From positions 124,001 to 188,000 of the forward strand of contig CAZSFD010000001.1 of NCBI GenBank assembly GCA_964606085.1: a stretch of 64,000 nt of DNA, written 5' to 3'. The first letter of the stretch is position 1. Every line of letters starts with the position of its first letter. Of the stretch, positions 16,273-27,500 are shown piece after piece. The stretch comes from CAIQJJ01 sp964606085 (GTDB lineage: Bacteria > Chloroflexota > Anaerolineae > Anaerolineales > UBA4823). The notes under the pieces are model-generated. The model was not told where the DNA came from and made no database searches. It was given only the letters and a program-made list of their open reading frames with translations. The translations under genes were made by a program, and so were the position numbers.

Positions 16273-17130
16273 TCACCAATCCTGCATCAATTCCACCGGC
16301 ACCACGGTTGCGCCAACGATGCCCGGCCCGGTATGAACGCCCAGAACAGGCGAGATGCGCAGCGTTTCGAACTTCGCCACGTTCAACTTTTCCTGCAAGA
16401 TGCGCCCCAATAACTCGGCCTGATCCTGCACCTGGCCGTGCATCACCGAAACCCAGACACTGGTCGAGCCATAGCGCATTTTCAGATAATCGGCGATCTG
16501 GTTGAGCGCCTTGGGGATGGTGCGTTCTTTGCCCACGGTGCTATATTTGCCATCTGCCGGGTCTACGTGGATGATGGGTTTGATTTGCAGGAGCATGCCG
16601 GCCAGGGCTTGCACACGGCCAATGCGCCCGCCCTTGGCCAGGTAGGCCAGGGTTTCGAGGGTGTAAATGACCTCGGTGTTGGCGCGGATTTTCTCCAGTC
16701 GTTCGACAATGGCCTCCTTGCTGTGCCCGGCGCCAGCCATGAGAGCGGCAGCCAGCACCTGAAAACGCTCACCGCCCGAAAGGGTCATCGTATCCCAATG
16801 GTGGATGGTGGCGTTCAGCAAGTCTTTCGCGCCCAGGCGAGCGGAATTGAGCGTACCGCTCAAGCCAGACGAGATGTGAATGGAAAAAATCTCCTGACCT
16901 TTATCGGCCAATTTACGATACAGATCGCCAAACATCCCCGCGGAAGGCTGCGATGTAGAGGGGATTGCCGGCCACATGGCTTTCAAACGCGAATAGAAAT
17001 CATCACGACTGATTTCTTCGGAATTGACCTCGCCATCGGGGAATTGGATTTGTAAGGGTGCGACCTCGATTCCCAGGGTGGCGATATCCCCGGGGGTCAG
17101 ATCGGCGCCGCTGTCGGTCACAATAATCAT
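16273..17130 (-). CDS. DegV family fatty-acid-binding protein
   Basis: A 285-residue DegV protein. Landmarks are MIIVTDSGADLTPGD at the N-terminus, the ligand-binding SSGLSGTLNSAR block, and GGRIGRVQALAGMLLQIKPI. DegV proteins bind acyl chains in the cytoplasm, and some serve as FakB subunits of fatty acid kinase; no FakA gene is in the window. The start at 17130 has GGAGG 6 nt upstream; longer in-frame extensions have no support. It is transcribed with the ExoIII gene. Confidence 0.9.
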   Translation of the reverse strand: MIIVTDSGADLTPGDIATLGIEVAPLQIQFPDGEVNSEEISRDDFYSRLKAMWPAIPSTSQPSAGMFGDLYRKLADKGQEIFSIHISSGLSGTLNSARLGAKDLLNATIHHWDTMTLSGGERFQVLAAALMAGAGHSKEAIVERLEKIRANTEVIYTLETLAYLAKGGRIGRVQALAGMLLQIKPIIHVDPADGKYSTVGKERTIPKALNQIADYLKMRYGSTSVWVSVMHGQVQDQAELLGRILQEKLNVAKFETLRISPVLGVHTGPGIVGATVVPVELMQDW

Positions 17131-17227
17131 GCTGCCCTCCATATTTGCGAAATCGGACTGGATTTGTAGGAAAGTCATTTTACCAGAGTGGAGAAGATGA
17201 AAAAAGAGGGTTTCACTGGAAAACAGG

Positions 17228-19795
17228 CTACTCAGGCAGGGAGGGCAGCGGCTTGGTACCCGCAGGCCCACCGCTGCGCACCGGCAGCCAGATGGTAAAG
17301 GTGCTGCCACGCCCCATTTCGCTTTCGAGGGTGATTTGCCCGCCCATCAGTTCGATCAATTGGCGCGAAATGGAAAGCCCCAGGCCCGCGCCGCGGTGGC
17401 TGCGCGGCATCTGGTTATCGGCCTGGCGGAAGGGTTCGAAAATATACACCTGCGCTTCGGGAGGAATACCCACACCTGTATCAGAGACTTGCATGGCCCA
17501 ATGGCTGGCATCGGGGGCATAGAGTTTGATATGCACGCCGCCGGTTTTGGTGAACTTAATGGCGTTGCCCACCAGGTTGATCAAAATTTGCTTCAAGCGG
17601 CGCTCATCACCCAACACAGCGGCGGGCAAATTGTCCGCCAGTTCGCTGGTCAATTGCAAGCCTTTGCGCTCTGCCAGGATGCTCATGTTGCCTTCCACCT
17701 GCTGGACAATCTGGCGCGGGTCGCATTCTTCCATTTGCAGGATCAGTTTGCGCGCTTCGATCTGGGCGGCATCGAGCAGTTCGTTGACGATGCCAGTCAG
17801 ATAGTTGACGCTTTCGATGATCTGGCCTACCGCGCCGGCCTGGGCATCGGCCAGTGGGCCAAAGGTGCCGGCGCGCAGCAACTCGGCATAGCCTAAAATG
17901 CTGCCCAGTGGCGTGCGCAGTTCGTGGTTGACGTTGGCAAGGAGTTGGCTCTTGACCCGGTTGGCTTCCATGGCCTGGTCACGCGCCAGGGCCAGGGCCT
18001 CCTCAAAGCGCTTGCGTTCGGTGATATCGCGCGCCAACGCCTGCAGCCCGATCACATTCTGCTCATCTTCGATAATCTGCACATTCTGGCCCAACCAGAT
18101 TTCGTGACCATCTGAGGTCAGCATCGGGAATTCATAATAGGTATTGGGTATTTTGGCTAACACCTGGCGTGTGTAAAAACGGTTCATTTTACTGCGCGCC
18201 TGGGGGGCTACCAGGTCGAGGTAATGACGGGTCACCAGTTCTTCTTCAGAATACCCAAAGAGACGCAGCGCCGTGGGATTGACGTACAGGATATAACCAT
18301 CGGGCGTCAGGCGGGCGATCATATCGCTGGCGTTTTCGACAATCTGCCGGAAACGCGCTTCGTTTTCTTGCAGGCGGCTCTCGATCTGCTTGCGTTCGGT
18401 GACATCTTCCTTGACCGCCAGGTAATGGGTGATCTTGCCGGATGAGTCGGTCAGCGGCGAGATGGAAGCGGATTCCCAGAACAAATCGCCATTTTTCTTG
18501 CGATTGCAAAATTCGCCATGCCATTCGCGGCCCTGGCGAATGGTCTGCCAAAGCTGTTGATGCACTTCGCGGGGCGTATGATAGGTTTTGAGCAAGCTGG
18601 AGTTCTTGCCGAAGACTTCGCTGGCGGCATAACCAGTGACCTGGGTGAACTTGGGGTTGACGTATTGGATTTTGCCCTCCGGATCGGTGATGACGATGGA
18701 GACCGGGCTGGCTTCGACGGCCCGCGAAAGCTGGCGCAACTGCTCTTGAATGCGCTTATGTTCGGTGATGTCGTGAATGGTGACCACCTGGCCGATGAAA
18801 CGCCGCAGCGCATCGTGCAGGGGGGCCAGGCGCAGTTCGTACCAGCGCTGCTGGCTGCCTTCGCCCATCGAAATCTGGGTCAACGAATCGGGTTCGCGCT
18901 GATAGCGATCCAGCAGCGGCGGCCAACGTTGCAGCAGTTGCGAGGCCGTCATGCCGATCACCTCGGCGGCTTGCACGCCCAGCAGTCGCTGGGCGGCCGG
19001 GTTGAGGTCAACGATGCAATCCTGGGCATCCAGCACCAACATGCCATCCTGCATTTCGTCCACCACCAGGTCGCGGGCCATGGGCGTCAGGTTCATCAAG
19101 CGAAAGCCGAAAATGGCCCAGGCCATCACCACCACCGAGAGCGTAAAGGCAAAGGGTGTCAGATCGAGCGGGGCAATCGGGTTGTAGCCTGAAATATAGA
19201 GGGCGTTGCCAAGCCACGGGGCCAGCGCGGCGAGCAAGACCAGAATGGCCTGGCGGCGATAAATCCCCTTGCGGCGGATCAGGTTATGAATCACCAGCGC
19301 CATGCCCGCGCCCAGCACCACATACGTGTAGAGGGTGTACACCTGGAAACCCATGCCATAATGCACATCCATCACCTCGAAATCCTGCACGGCGATCAGG
19401 TCAATCCCTTGCTGCCAGATCAGGCCATGAAATTCGGTGGTGAAGGCCAGGGCAACCGTGAGCAGTGGAATAGCCATCAGCCCAGCCACAAACGAGCGGG
19501 GAATGCGTCGGCCACGCCAGGTGTGCTGGATGACAAAGATCAGCCACAGGCCGGGGATGGTGGTGATGCTGAGGTATTGCAACTTGCCCCACAGCATTTT
19601 CAATGGCAGCCCCAGGGCGGCGATCTCTATCGCCGATCCCAATGACCACCACGCCACCACCAGCGACATCAGGCATAGGGTCAGGGCGCTGTGCGCCGAA
19701 CGGTTGCGCCAGGCATAGAATGACACCGCACCGGCCAAGGCAGAGGCCAGCAACAACGGCAAAATGAAGGGCGTAAATTGAAAGGAAAGGTTCAT
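17228..19795 (-). CDS. hybrid-free sensor histidine kinase, 7TM plus three PAS domains
   Basis: An 855-residue membrane kinase. Residues 1-230 carry a seven-helix HisKA_7TM-type sensor (LAGAVSFYAWRNRSA and following hydrophobic segments). Three PAS domains follow between about 235 and 600, the second with the typical VTDPEGKIQYVNPKFTQVTGY. The dimerisation domain has the H-box LLANVNHELRTPLGSI with phospho-acceptor His624. The ATPase domain shows the N-box (Asn744 in NLVGNAIKFT), VSDTGVGIP and GAGLGLSI. No response regulator is adjacent, so the partner is elsewhere. It is a paralogue of the kinase at 22419. Its start is divergent from the zinc-ribbon operon. Confidence 0.9.
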   Translation of the reverse strand: MNLSFQFTPFILPLLLASALAGAVSFYAWRNRSAHSALTLCLMSLVVAWWSLGSAIEIAALGLPLKMLWGKLQYLSITTIPGLWLIFVIQHTWRGRRIPRSFVAGLMAIPLLTVALAFTTEFHGLIWQQGIDLIAVQDFEVMDVHYGMGFQVYTLYTYVVLGAGMALVIHNLIRRKGIYRRQAILVLLAALAPWLGNALYISGYNPIAPLDLTPFAFTLSVVVMAWAIFGFRLMNLTPMARDLVVDEMQDGMLVLDAQDCIVDLNPAAQRLLGVQAAEVIGMTASQLLQRWPPLLDRYQREPDSLTQISMGEGSQQRWYELRLAPLHDALRRFIGQVVTIHDITEHKRIQEQLRQLSRAVEASPVSIVITDPEGKIQYVNPKFTQVTGYAASEVFGKNSSLLKTYHTPREVHQQLWQTIRQGREWHGEFCNRKKNGDLFWESASISPLTDSSGKITHYLAVKEDVTERKQIESRLQENEARFRQIVENASDMIARLTPDGYILYVNPTALRLFGYSEEELVTRHYLDLVAPQARSKMNRFYTRQVLAKIPNTYYEFPMLTSDGHEIWLGQNVQIIEDEQNVIGLQALARDITERKRFEEALALARDQAMEANRVKSQLLANVNHELRTPLGSILGYAELLRAGTFGPLADAQAGAVGQIIESVNYLTGIVNELLDAAQIEARKLILQMEECDPRQIVQQVEGNMSILAERKGLQLTSELADNLPAAVLGDERRLKQILINLVGNAIKFTKTGGVHIKLYAPDASHWAMQVSDTGVGIPPEAQVYIFEPFRQADNQMPRSHRGAGLGLSISRQLIELMGGQITLESEMGRGSTFTIWLPVRSGGPAGTKPLPSLPE

Positions 19796-20015
19796 GCGTA
19801 AGACCCCGCCAATGAAACAAGTTATCGAGAGTTGTTCAGGTGTCGTAATGATGAAATTGTATCGTACCTTGCTGAAAAACCCGCCATCAAATTCAAGGGT
19901 CTTTGGGAGTTGCCGCGATCACTTCCATCCAAGCGCTTTCCAAACCACGAATAACACCAATCTGCACGAATTTTTGGCTTCTAAGCGAATTTGCCCTTTC
20001 TGCTATAATCATCGC
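19796..20015. promoter_or_regulatory. divergent intergenic region with -10 boxes and degenerate repeat
   Basis: On the + strand TATAAT (20004-20009) sits only 6 nt before the ATG at 20016, so the transcript of the zinc-ribbon operon may be leaderless. On the minus strand TACAAT (19861-19856) is a candidate -10 for the histidine kinase. Between them, at about 19945-19971, three imperfect 10-nt units of type CACGAATNNN are visible, perhaps a decayed arm of a palindromic repeat. Confidence 0.4.
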
Positions 20016-20834
20016 ATGGACACCCCACCCCAAGCCCCGATTGCCTCCACCCTCACCTGTACCCAATGCGGCGGCGAACTGCACCCCGATGAAGGCCAGA
20101 TGTTCGTCACCTGCCCCTACTGCGCCTCCACCGTCTATGTGGATAAGGCACGCGTCGTCTTTCACTGGTACCTCGCCCCCACCCTCGATGAAGCCAAAGC
20201 GCGTGGCGCGTTGGCGCGCTGGATGGCAGGCAACCAGACCGTGAAGGACCTGGACAAAAAATCGCGCCTCGTGGCCGTCAGCTTTGGCTATTTCCCGGTG
20301 TGGCTGTTCAAGCGCCGCACGACGGCAGGCAAAGAAGAAATCTTCATCGAGCCTGCTGCGGCCACCTCGGTGAGCGAACTCAAAACGCTCAAACTGCCCG
20401 CCGGCGACCTGAAAAAATATGCTCCCGCCATCACCCCCGAGGCCGTCGAGCCGAGTGTGCCGCTGCAGGCCGCCATCACCTGGCTGGAAGGCCGCGGCGT
20501 GCGCCGCGACGAGATGGCCGAACAATCGCTGGTGCATATCCCCATCTTCACCATCAAATATGCCTACCAAAATCAACCCTACACCGCCATCGTCGAGGCT
20601 GGCACCGGCGGCGTGTTCGCCAACATCTTCCCGGCCAAAGCCGAAGCACCCTATCTGCTGGCGGGCGGGCTAACGGGCATCGTATTTCTGTGCCTGGCGA
20701 CTTTCCCGGTGGTGGGCGGGATCGCCTTGCGCGCCGAGGGGGCTTTGATCGGCCTGGCTATTTGCAGTGTGCTGGGGCTGATCGCCGCGCCGATCTTGTT
20801 TATGCTGGCCGCCTGGGTGGCGGCAAAGGTGTGA
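20016..20834 (+). CDS. zinc-ribbon membrane protein (first of three)
   Basis: A 272-residue protein with an N-terminal zinc ribbon (CTQC, 14 residues, CPYC), a soluble middle region of about 170 residues (VVFHWYLAPTLDEAKARGALARW, FGYFPVWLFKRR) and two C-terminal transmembrane helices (residues ~210-270). Function is unknown; no named family is recognised. The ribbon has the same spacing as in the next two genes, which indicates related N-termini. The start at 20016 is chosen because the ribbon begins right after it and a TATAAT is 6 nt upstream; an upstream in-frame start would overlap that promoter. The next gene begins 1 nt after its stop. Confidence 0.75.
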   Translation: MDTPPQAPIASTLTCTQCGGELHPDEGQMFVTCPYCASTVYVDKARVVFHWYLAPTLDEAKARGALARWMAGNQTVKDLDKKSRLVAVSFGYFPVWLFKRRTTAGKEEIFIEPAAATSVSELKTLKLPAGDLKKYAPAITPEAVEPSVPLQAAITWLEGRGVRRDEMAEQSLVHIPIFTIKYAYQNQPYTAIVEAGTGGVFANIFPAKAEAPYLLAGGLTGIVFLCLATFPVVGGIALRAEGALIGLAICSVLGLIAAPILFMLAAWVAAKV

Positions 20835-20835
20835 T

Positions 20836-21891
20836 ATGGCAGAACCCGAAGCAACCCACGGCTTATCCTGCCCCAACTGCGGCGGGATGATCGAAATTCC
20901 CGAAGGGCAGCGCATTGTACGCTGCCCATTTTGTGACCTGCGCTCGCTGGTGCGTGGCGAACGCGGCCTGGCGCGCTACCAGGTGGCGCAGCGCATCAAC
21001 CGCGAACAGGCTGTCGCGGCCATGCGCAAGTTCCTGCAAAGCCACAGCGCCATCGCCAGCGACACAGCCGCCAAATCTACGCTCAACGAAGCCTTCCTGG
21101 CCTACATTCCTTTCTGGACCGGCTGGGCGCGCGTCATCAGTTGGGTCTTCGGTCAGAAGCGCGTCGGCAGCGGCGATAACAAGCGGTACGAACCGCGCGA
21201 AGTGCGCGTGGTGCAAGAGATGAACTGGAACGGCGTGGCCTGCGACGTGGGCGAGTTTGGCGTCGAACGCGTGCCGATCAACCCGCAAACGCTCGAACCC
21301 TTCGCAGCCGATGACCTGCACGAGAAAGGCATGGTCTTCGAGCCGGTGGGTTCGGCCAGCGACGCCCGCCAGCAGGCCGAGGCCGAATACCAACACATCG
21401 TCCAGAAGTCGGCCAAGCTCGACCGCGTGGCGCAAACCTTCATCCGCTTCGTGCGCCAACGCCTGGGGCTGGTCTATTACCCGCTGTGGGTGCTGCGCTA
21501 TCTCTACAAGGGCCGCGCCTTCCAGGTGGTGGTAGACGGCCACACCGGACAAACCCTCTATGGCAAAGCGCCCGGCAACACGCTCTATCGCGCCGCCATG
21601 CTGGTCGGCGGGATGATGGCCGGGGCGTTTCTGGCCATTGATGGCAGCGCGCTGGCGGGCTATATCGCCCTGCTGGCCTCTGATAGCGACGATTCGGGCG
21701 GTCTGTTTTTGTTGGCGTTGGGGGCGTTGGTGGTTGGCCTGGGCATGATGGGCCTGGCCTACCGCACCTTCCGCTATGGCGAGCAGTTCGAATATCGCCT
21801 GCACAAAGCGCCGAAAAATGTCGCCGAGAGCGCCACCGATCTGATCTCCAAAGTAACGGATGTGGAAAAATGGCTCGACCAATTGAACTGA
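20836..21891 (+). CDS. zinc-ribbon membrane protein (second of three)
   Basis: A 351-residue protein with an N-terminal zinc ribbon (CPNC, 14 residues, CPFC), a long soluble region with FLAYIPFWTGWARVISWVFGQ, VYYPLWVLRYLYKGRAFQVVVDGHTG, and two transmembrane helices at about 250-310, ending in a cytoplasmic tail. The PFW/YYPLW segments recall the PVWLF segment of the preceding protein, so these are distant paralogues. No function can be assigned. The gene starts 1 nt after the previous stop and overlaps the next by 22 nt, so the three are translationally linked. Confidence 0.75.
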   Translation: MAEPEATHGLSCPNCGGMIEIPEGQRIVRCPFCDLRSLVRGERGLARYQVAQRINREQAVAAMRKFLQSHSAIASDTAAKSTLNEAFLAYIPFWTGWARVISWVFGQKRVGSGDNKRYEPREVRVVQEMNWNGVACDVGEFGVERVPINPQTLEPFAADDLHEKGMVFEPVGSASDARQQAEAEYQHIVQKSAKLDRVAQTFIRFVRQRLGLVYYPLWVLRYLYKGRAFQVVVDGHTGQTLYGKAPGNTLYRAAMLVGGMMAGAFLAIDGSALAGYIALLASDSDDSGGLFLLALGALVVGLGMMGLAYRTFRYGEQFEYRLHKAPKNVAESATDLISKVTDVEKWLDQLN

Positions 21892-22406
21892 TCCCCCTGA
21901 CCTGCCTGCGCTGCGCCACCCGCCTGCCCGCCCAGCCCGACGAAGTGGCCTGGGTTTGCCCGCAATGCGGCCAGGCCCAACAATTGGATGAGCAAAAGGG
22001 CCTGGCCGCGCTGGATGTACAATTCGCCGCCGGCATCGCCCCTGGGCAGCGCGGCAAACCCTTTTGGGTGGCCGATGGACAGGTGACGCTGCAACGCCAG
22101 ACCTATTCGGGCAACCAGGATGCCGAAGCGTCAAAATTCTGGGGGGCGGCCCGGCGCTTCTTCATCCCAGCCTTCAACCTCGACCTCGAACAGACCCTCA
22201 CCATCGGGCGGCAACTGCTGCTCCAGCCACCCGCGCTGACCAGCGGGCCAGCCACCGCCTTCGAGCCAGTCACCCTCGTCCCCGAAGATGTGCCAGCCCT
22301 GGCGGAGTTCATCGTGATGGCCCTCGAAGCCGACCGCAAGGATAAACTCAAAGAGTTGCGCATTTCACTCAAGCTGTCTGCGCCAGACTTGTGGATTCTG
22401 CCCTAA
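21870..22406 (+). CDS. zinc-ribbon protein (third of three)
   Basis: A 178-residue soluble protein with an N-terminal zinc ribbon (CLRC, 14 residues, CPQC). It lacks membrane helices, unlike its two upstream neighbours. The middle contains PFWVADGQVTLQRQTYSG and FFIPAFNLDLEQTL, again a PFW-type pattern. It may be the cytosolic partner of the two membrane proteins. No named family is recognised. It overlaps the second gene by 22 nt and is followed 12 nt later by a histidine kinase gene. Confidence 0.7.
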   Translation: MARPIELIPLTCLRCATRLPAQPDEVAWVCPQCGQAQQLDEQKGLAALDVQFAAGIAPGQRGKPFWVADGQVTLQRQTYSGNQDAEASKFWGAARRFFIPAFNLDLEQTLTIGRQLLLQPPALTSGPATAFEPVTLVPEDVPALAEFIVMALEADRKDKLKELRISLKLSAPDLWILP

Positions 22407-22418
22407 TCCTTTGCCTGC

Positions 22419-24188
<1,770 letters not shown>

Positions 24189-24494
24189 ATGTCAACGCTG
24201 CTCCTGCCCGACATCACCGAGGAACTGGACAAACTCACCGCGCAAGAACCGCCCTATCGGGTGATCATCCACAACGACGATGTGACGCCGATGGATTTCG
24301 TTCTGCATATCCTGCGCACGGTCTTCCTGCTCGATCACCTGCGCGCTTTGCAGGTGATGTACACCGCCCATTATCACCACAGCGCCTATGTGCAAACGCT
24401 GCCACGCCCCGAGGCGGTCAAGCGGGTGGGGCTGGCGCACACAACAGCCGCGCTCAACCGTTACCCGCTGCATTTCACACTCGAACCAGCGTAG
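24189..24494 (+). CDS. clpS: ATP-dependent Clp protease adaptor ClpS
   Basis: A 101-residue ClpS. The core RVIIHNDDVTPMDFVLHIL is the diagnostic binding-pocket sequence for N-degron substrates, and the C-terminal LNRYPLHFTLEP matches the family end. ClpS delivers N-end-rule substrates to ClpA or ClpC. The start follows the kinase stop with no gap, so it is the last gene of the operon. No clpA/clpC gene is nearby. Tandem hairpins follow. Confidence 0.92.
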   Translation: MSTLLLPDITEELDKLTAQEPPYRVIIHNDDVTPMDFVLHILRTVFLLDHLRALQVMYTAHYHHSAYVQTLPRPEAVKRVGLAHTTAALNRYPLHFTLEPA

Positions 24495-24555
24495 GGCAAA
24501 ATTCATTTTGCCCTACTCAAACAGCCTGCCATCGTTTGCGATGGCAGGCTGTTTT
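24491..24555. terminator. tandem hairpins ending convergent operons
   Basis: The first hairpin has 11-bp perfect arms GTAGGGCAAAA (24491-24501) and TTTTGCCCTAC (24506-24516) and overlaps the clpS stop. The second has 16-bp perfect arms (24519-24534 and 24539-24554) with core CAGCCTGCCATCG and T/A tails on both sides. They separate clpS (+) from the GH74 gene (minus) and can stop both. Confidence 0.88.
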
Positions 24556-24573
24556 AACACCATTACAAACAGA

Positions 24574-27500
24574 TTATTTGAAGATGACCGGCAGATAGAC
24601 CTTATGGATAATCTCTGCCAGGTCGAAGTTAGCCGTCACCTGTTTGGCGGCATCCATCGTCACCACGCAGGTACCGCTGCCGGTGCAAGCGCCGCTCCAG
24701 CCGGTAAAGGTGGAGGCGGCATCGGCAGTGGCGGTCAGGGTGACGACCGTTCCCTCGGTGAAGTCAGCAGAGCAGGCCGCGCCGCAGTCAATCCCCGCGG
24801 GAATGCTGGTGATACTGCCCGCGCCAGCGCCGGTCTTGCTCACGGTCAGGGTGTAGGTGACGGGCGGCAGCGCATCGAAGGCCGCGCCGACGTAAATCCA
24901 GCGGTCGAGGGTCAGGGCGCAATCGTCGCTGCCGCTGCACCAGCCGCCCTGCCAGCCGACGAAGGCGCTGTGCGCGTCAGCCTGTGCCGTGAGCGTGAGA
25001 GCGGTGCTGGCGGCAAAGGTTTCGTCGCAGTCCGCGCCACAGGCCACGCCGGCGGGGTCTGATGTGACCGTGCCACTGCCCAGGCCGCTCTGGCTGACCA
25101 TCACCTGGTTGCGCGAGAACGAAGCCGTGGTGCTGGCCGACTGCGCCAGGGTGAGAATGCAGGTTTCGGCCAGGCCATTGCAGGCGCCACGCCAGCCGGT
25201 GAAAGTGGAATTCTCGCCGACGGTTGCCGTCAGGGTGATGACCGAGCCAGGCGTGAGGGCGGCGGTGCAGGTGATGCCACAGTTGATCTCGCCGCCGCTG
25301 CTGCTGACAACGCCTTCACCCGTGCCAGCCAGGGTCACGTCCATCTCAGCGATGAAGGCTTCCAGGGCGATGTCATCGAGGTAGAAGGTGCTGCTCCAAC
25401 CGCCAGCGTTGGCGAAGTTGATTGTGCCAATTTCGGTGATGTTATTCAGCGCGCTGAGCGGCACTTCCACCTTTGTCCAGGTATTGGCGAAGGCCTGTAC
25501 CTGGGCTTCACCAGTGACTGGCCCGTTGACGTTGAACCAGATCGTGCGGTCGGTATCGCCGCCGTTGACCCACATGGTCAGGTGTGTAGCCCCAGCCGTG
25601 CTAAGCGGTGCGGTAGACCACATCCCAAAGCCATCACCCCACCACGTCGGGAGCGTGACCGAAATGGCCTGTGTGCCACCGTGGACATTGCCGGTGTAGT
25701 ACAGATCGTAACTGCCGATATTGTTCCACAAATAGCCGCCGCCAAAGGGCGGGAAGGGGCCATCTTTGTAGAGATAGCCGACCACCGTATTGGCCGCCTG
25801 CGGGGCAGCCAGCGCCAGGGCGCGGCCGGCCGGTTTGCCAATCAACGTCACATCGCCAAAGAAGGTGGTATCTTGCCAGTTGTCGGCAACACCATAGGCC
25901 ACGTTTTGACCTTCACGATTGCCGCCATCCACATCGTCATCCAAGCCAACATCGAAACCGACCTGGTAGAGGTTGGCCGGGGTGACGCCCACGTTGGCCC
26001 ATTTGATCGCCACTTCCACGGCATAGCCAAGCACGGTCACGCCATCGGTATCGGTGATGGGCGACCACGCCTGCACCACATCATCGGCGTTGCCGTGGTA
26101 GACGGCAATGTCGGCGTCGTTCCAGCCTTTGATGATCTGGCGGTCGAAAGCATCGTAGGCAGCGCCCTTGCTGTCATCGCCATCGAAGTAGATTTCGACG
26201 GCGTCATCTTCGTGCGAAGGGGCCGAGTCGTTCCACAGGTCGGCATCCAGCACTTCAAAGCCGACGACGAAATACTCGTCATTCCAGGCGATGCCCGTCT
26301 GCGCGGTGGCCGCAACCGCACCGACCACGGTCTTGGTGAGCGGGATGCTCAAATCCCAGAAGGCTTCGTCCAGCACGCCATCTACGCTGAGCAGTGTATC
26401 GAAGTAGCTCGCCGTAACCTGCGGCACCATCTCGCCATTCGGCGAGGCGATGCGCTCGTTGGATGGGTCGCCCTCACCATTGACGTTGTAACCAACGACG
26501 ATGAAGTTGTAGATCGCCCCATTGCGCAGTTCGTCCATCACCGTGGTGGTGGCGGTCTTGACATCTTTGCTCAGGTTGTACAGCCCGGAACGGCCATAGA
26601 AAACCTTATAGCCCTGCGCGCCGGGAACAGGCTGCCACGAGAGCTCAATCTGACGGTCACCCAAAACGGGTTCGTAAAGGTAGGGCGCAGCCGGGGCATA
26701 TTTGCTCGGCACGGCCATCAATTCATTCGATGGTTCGCTATCGCCCTGGGCATTGGTGGCTCGGACGGCGAAGTAGTAGGCGGTGTTGTTGCTCAGGCCG
26801 CTGACGGTGTAGGTGATCTGGTCGCCTACGATGATTTCTTCGGTGTAATCGCCAGAGGCCAGGCCATAGGTCACTTTGTAACTGGTCGCGCCCACGGTCT
26901 CGCCCCAACGCAGGGCCACCTTGCCATCGCCAGAAACGGCTTCGATCAGGTTGGGTGCAGAAGGAACATCAGGCAGAATAGTGGTATCGTCGCCATACAC
27001 GAAGCTGCTGCCACCCGTGCCAATGTAGACGCGCCCGGCGATGTTCATATCACCGTTGAGCGTGCGGTTTTCGTCGTAATTATCGTTGGGAAATTCGGCG
27101 ATGTAATCCCAGGTGACGCCCATATCGCCCGAACGCCAGTAGCCTTCCTGCCCGCCGATGATGCCGTAGAGATAAATAGCCGGATAGCTTTGCCCCGGCA
27201 GGGCCTTGCCAAAGCCGAAAGCCTGAGCGCGCTCCACCCCGGCGATCTGCTGCCAGGCGCTTTGTCCGCCATCGGTGGTGTACCACAGGCCCTGCTTGAC
27301 CGTGCTGGCCCACACATGCCCAGCAAAGCCCGGCACGGCGCGAATTTGCCCCCACACGTGGCAGTCGGTTTGGGCGGTACCCGAGCAAGGCGGCGCGTAG
27401 GGAGCGGGAGACCAGTTCAGACCGCCATCGGTGCTGACATAAAACGTGCCGCTGATCGTGTCCGACGGCTCAACATGGCCGGCCATCAGGTAGAACACGC

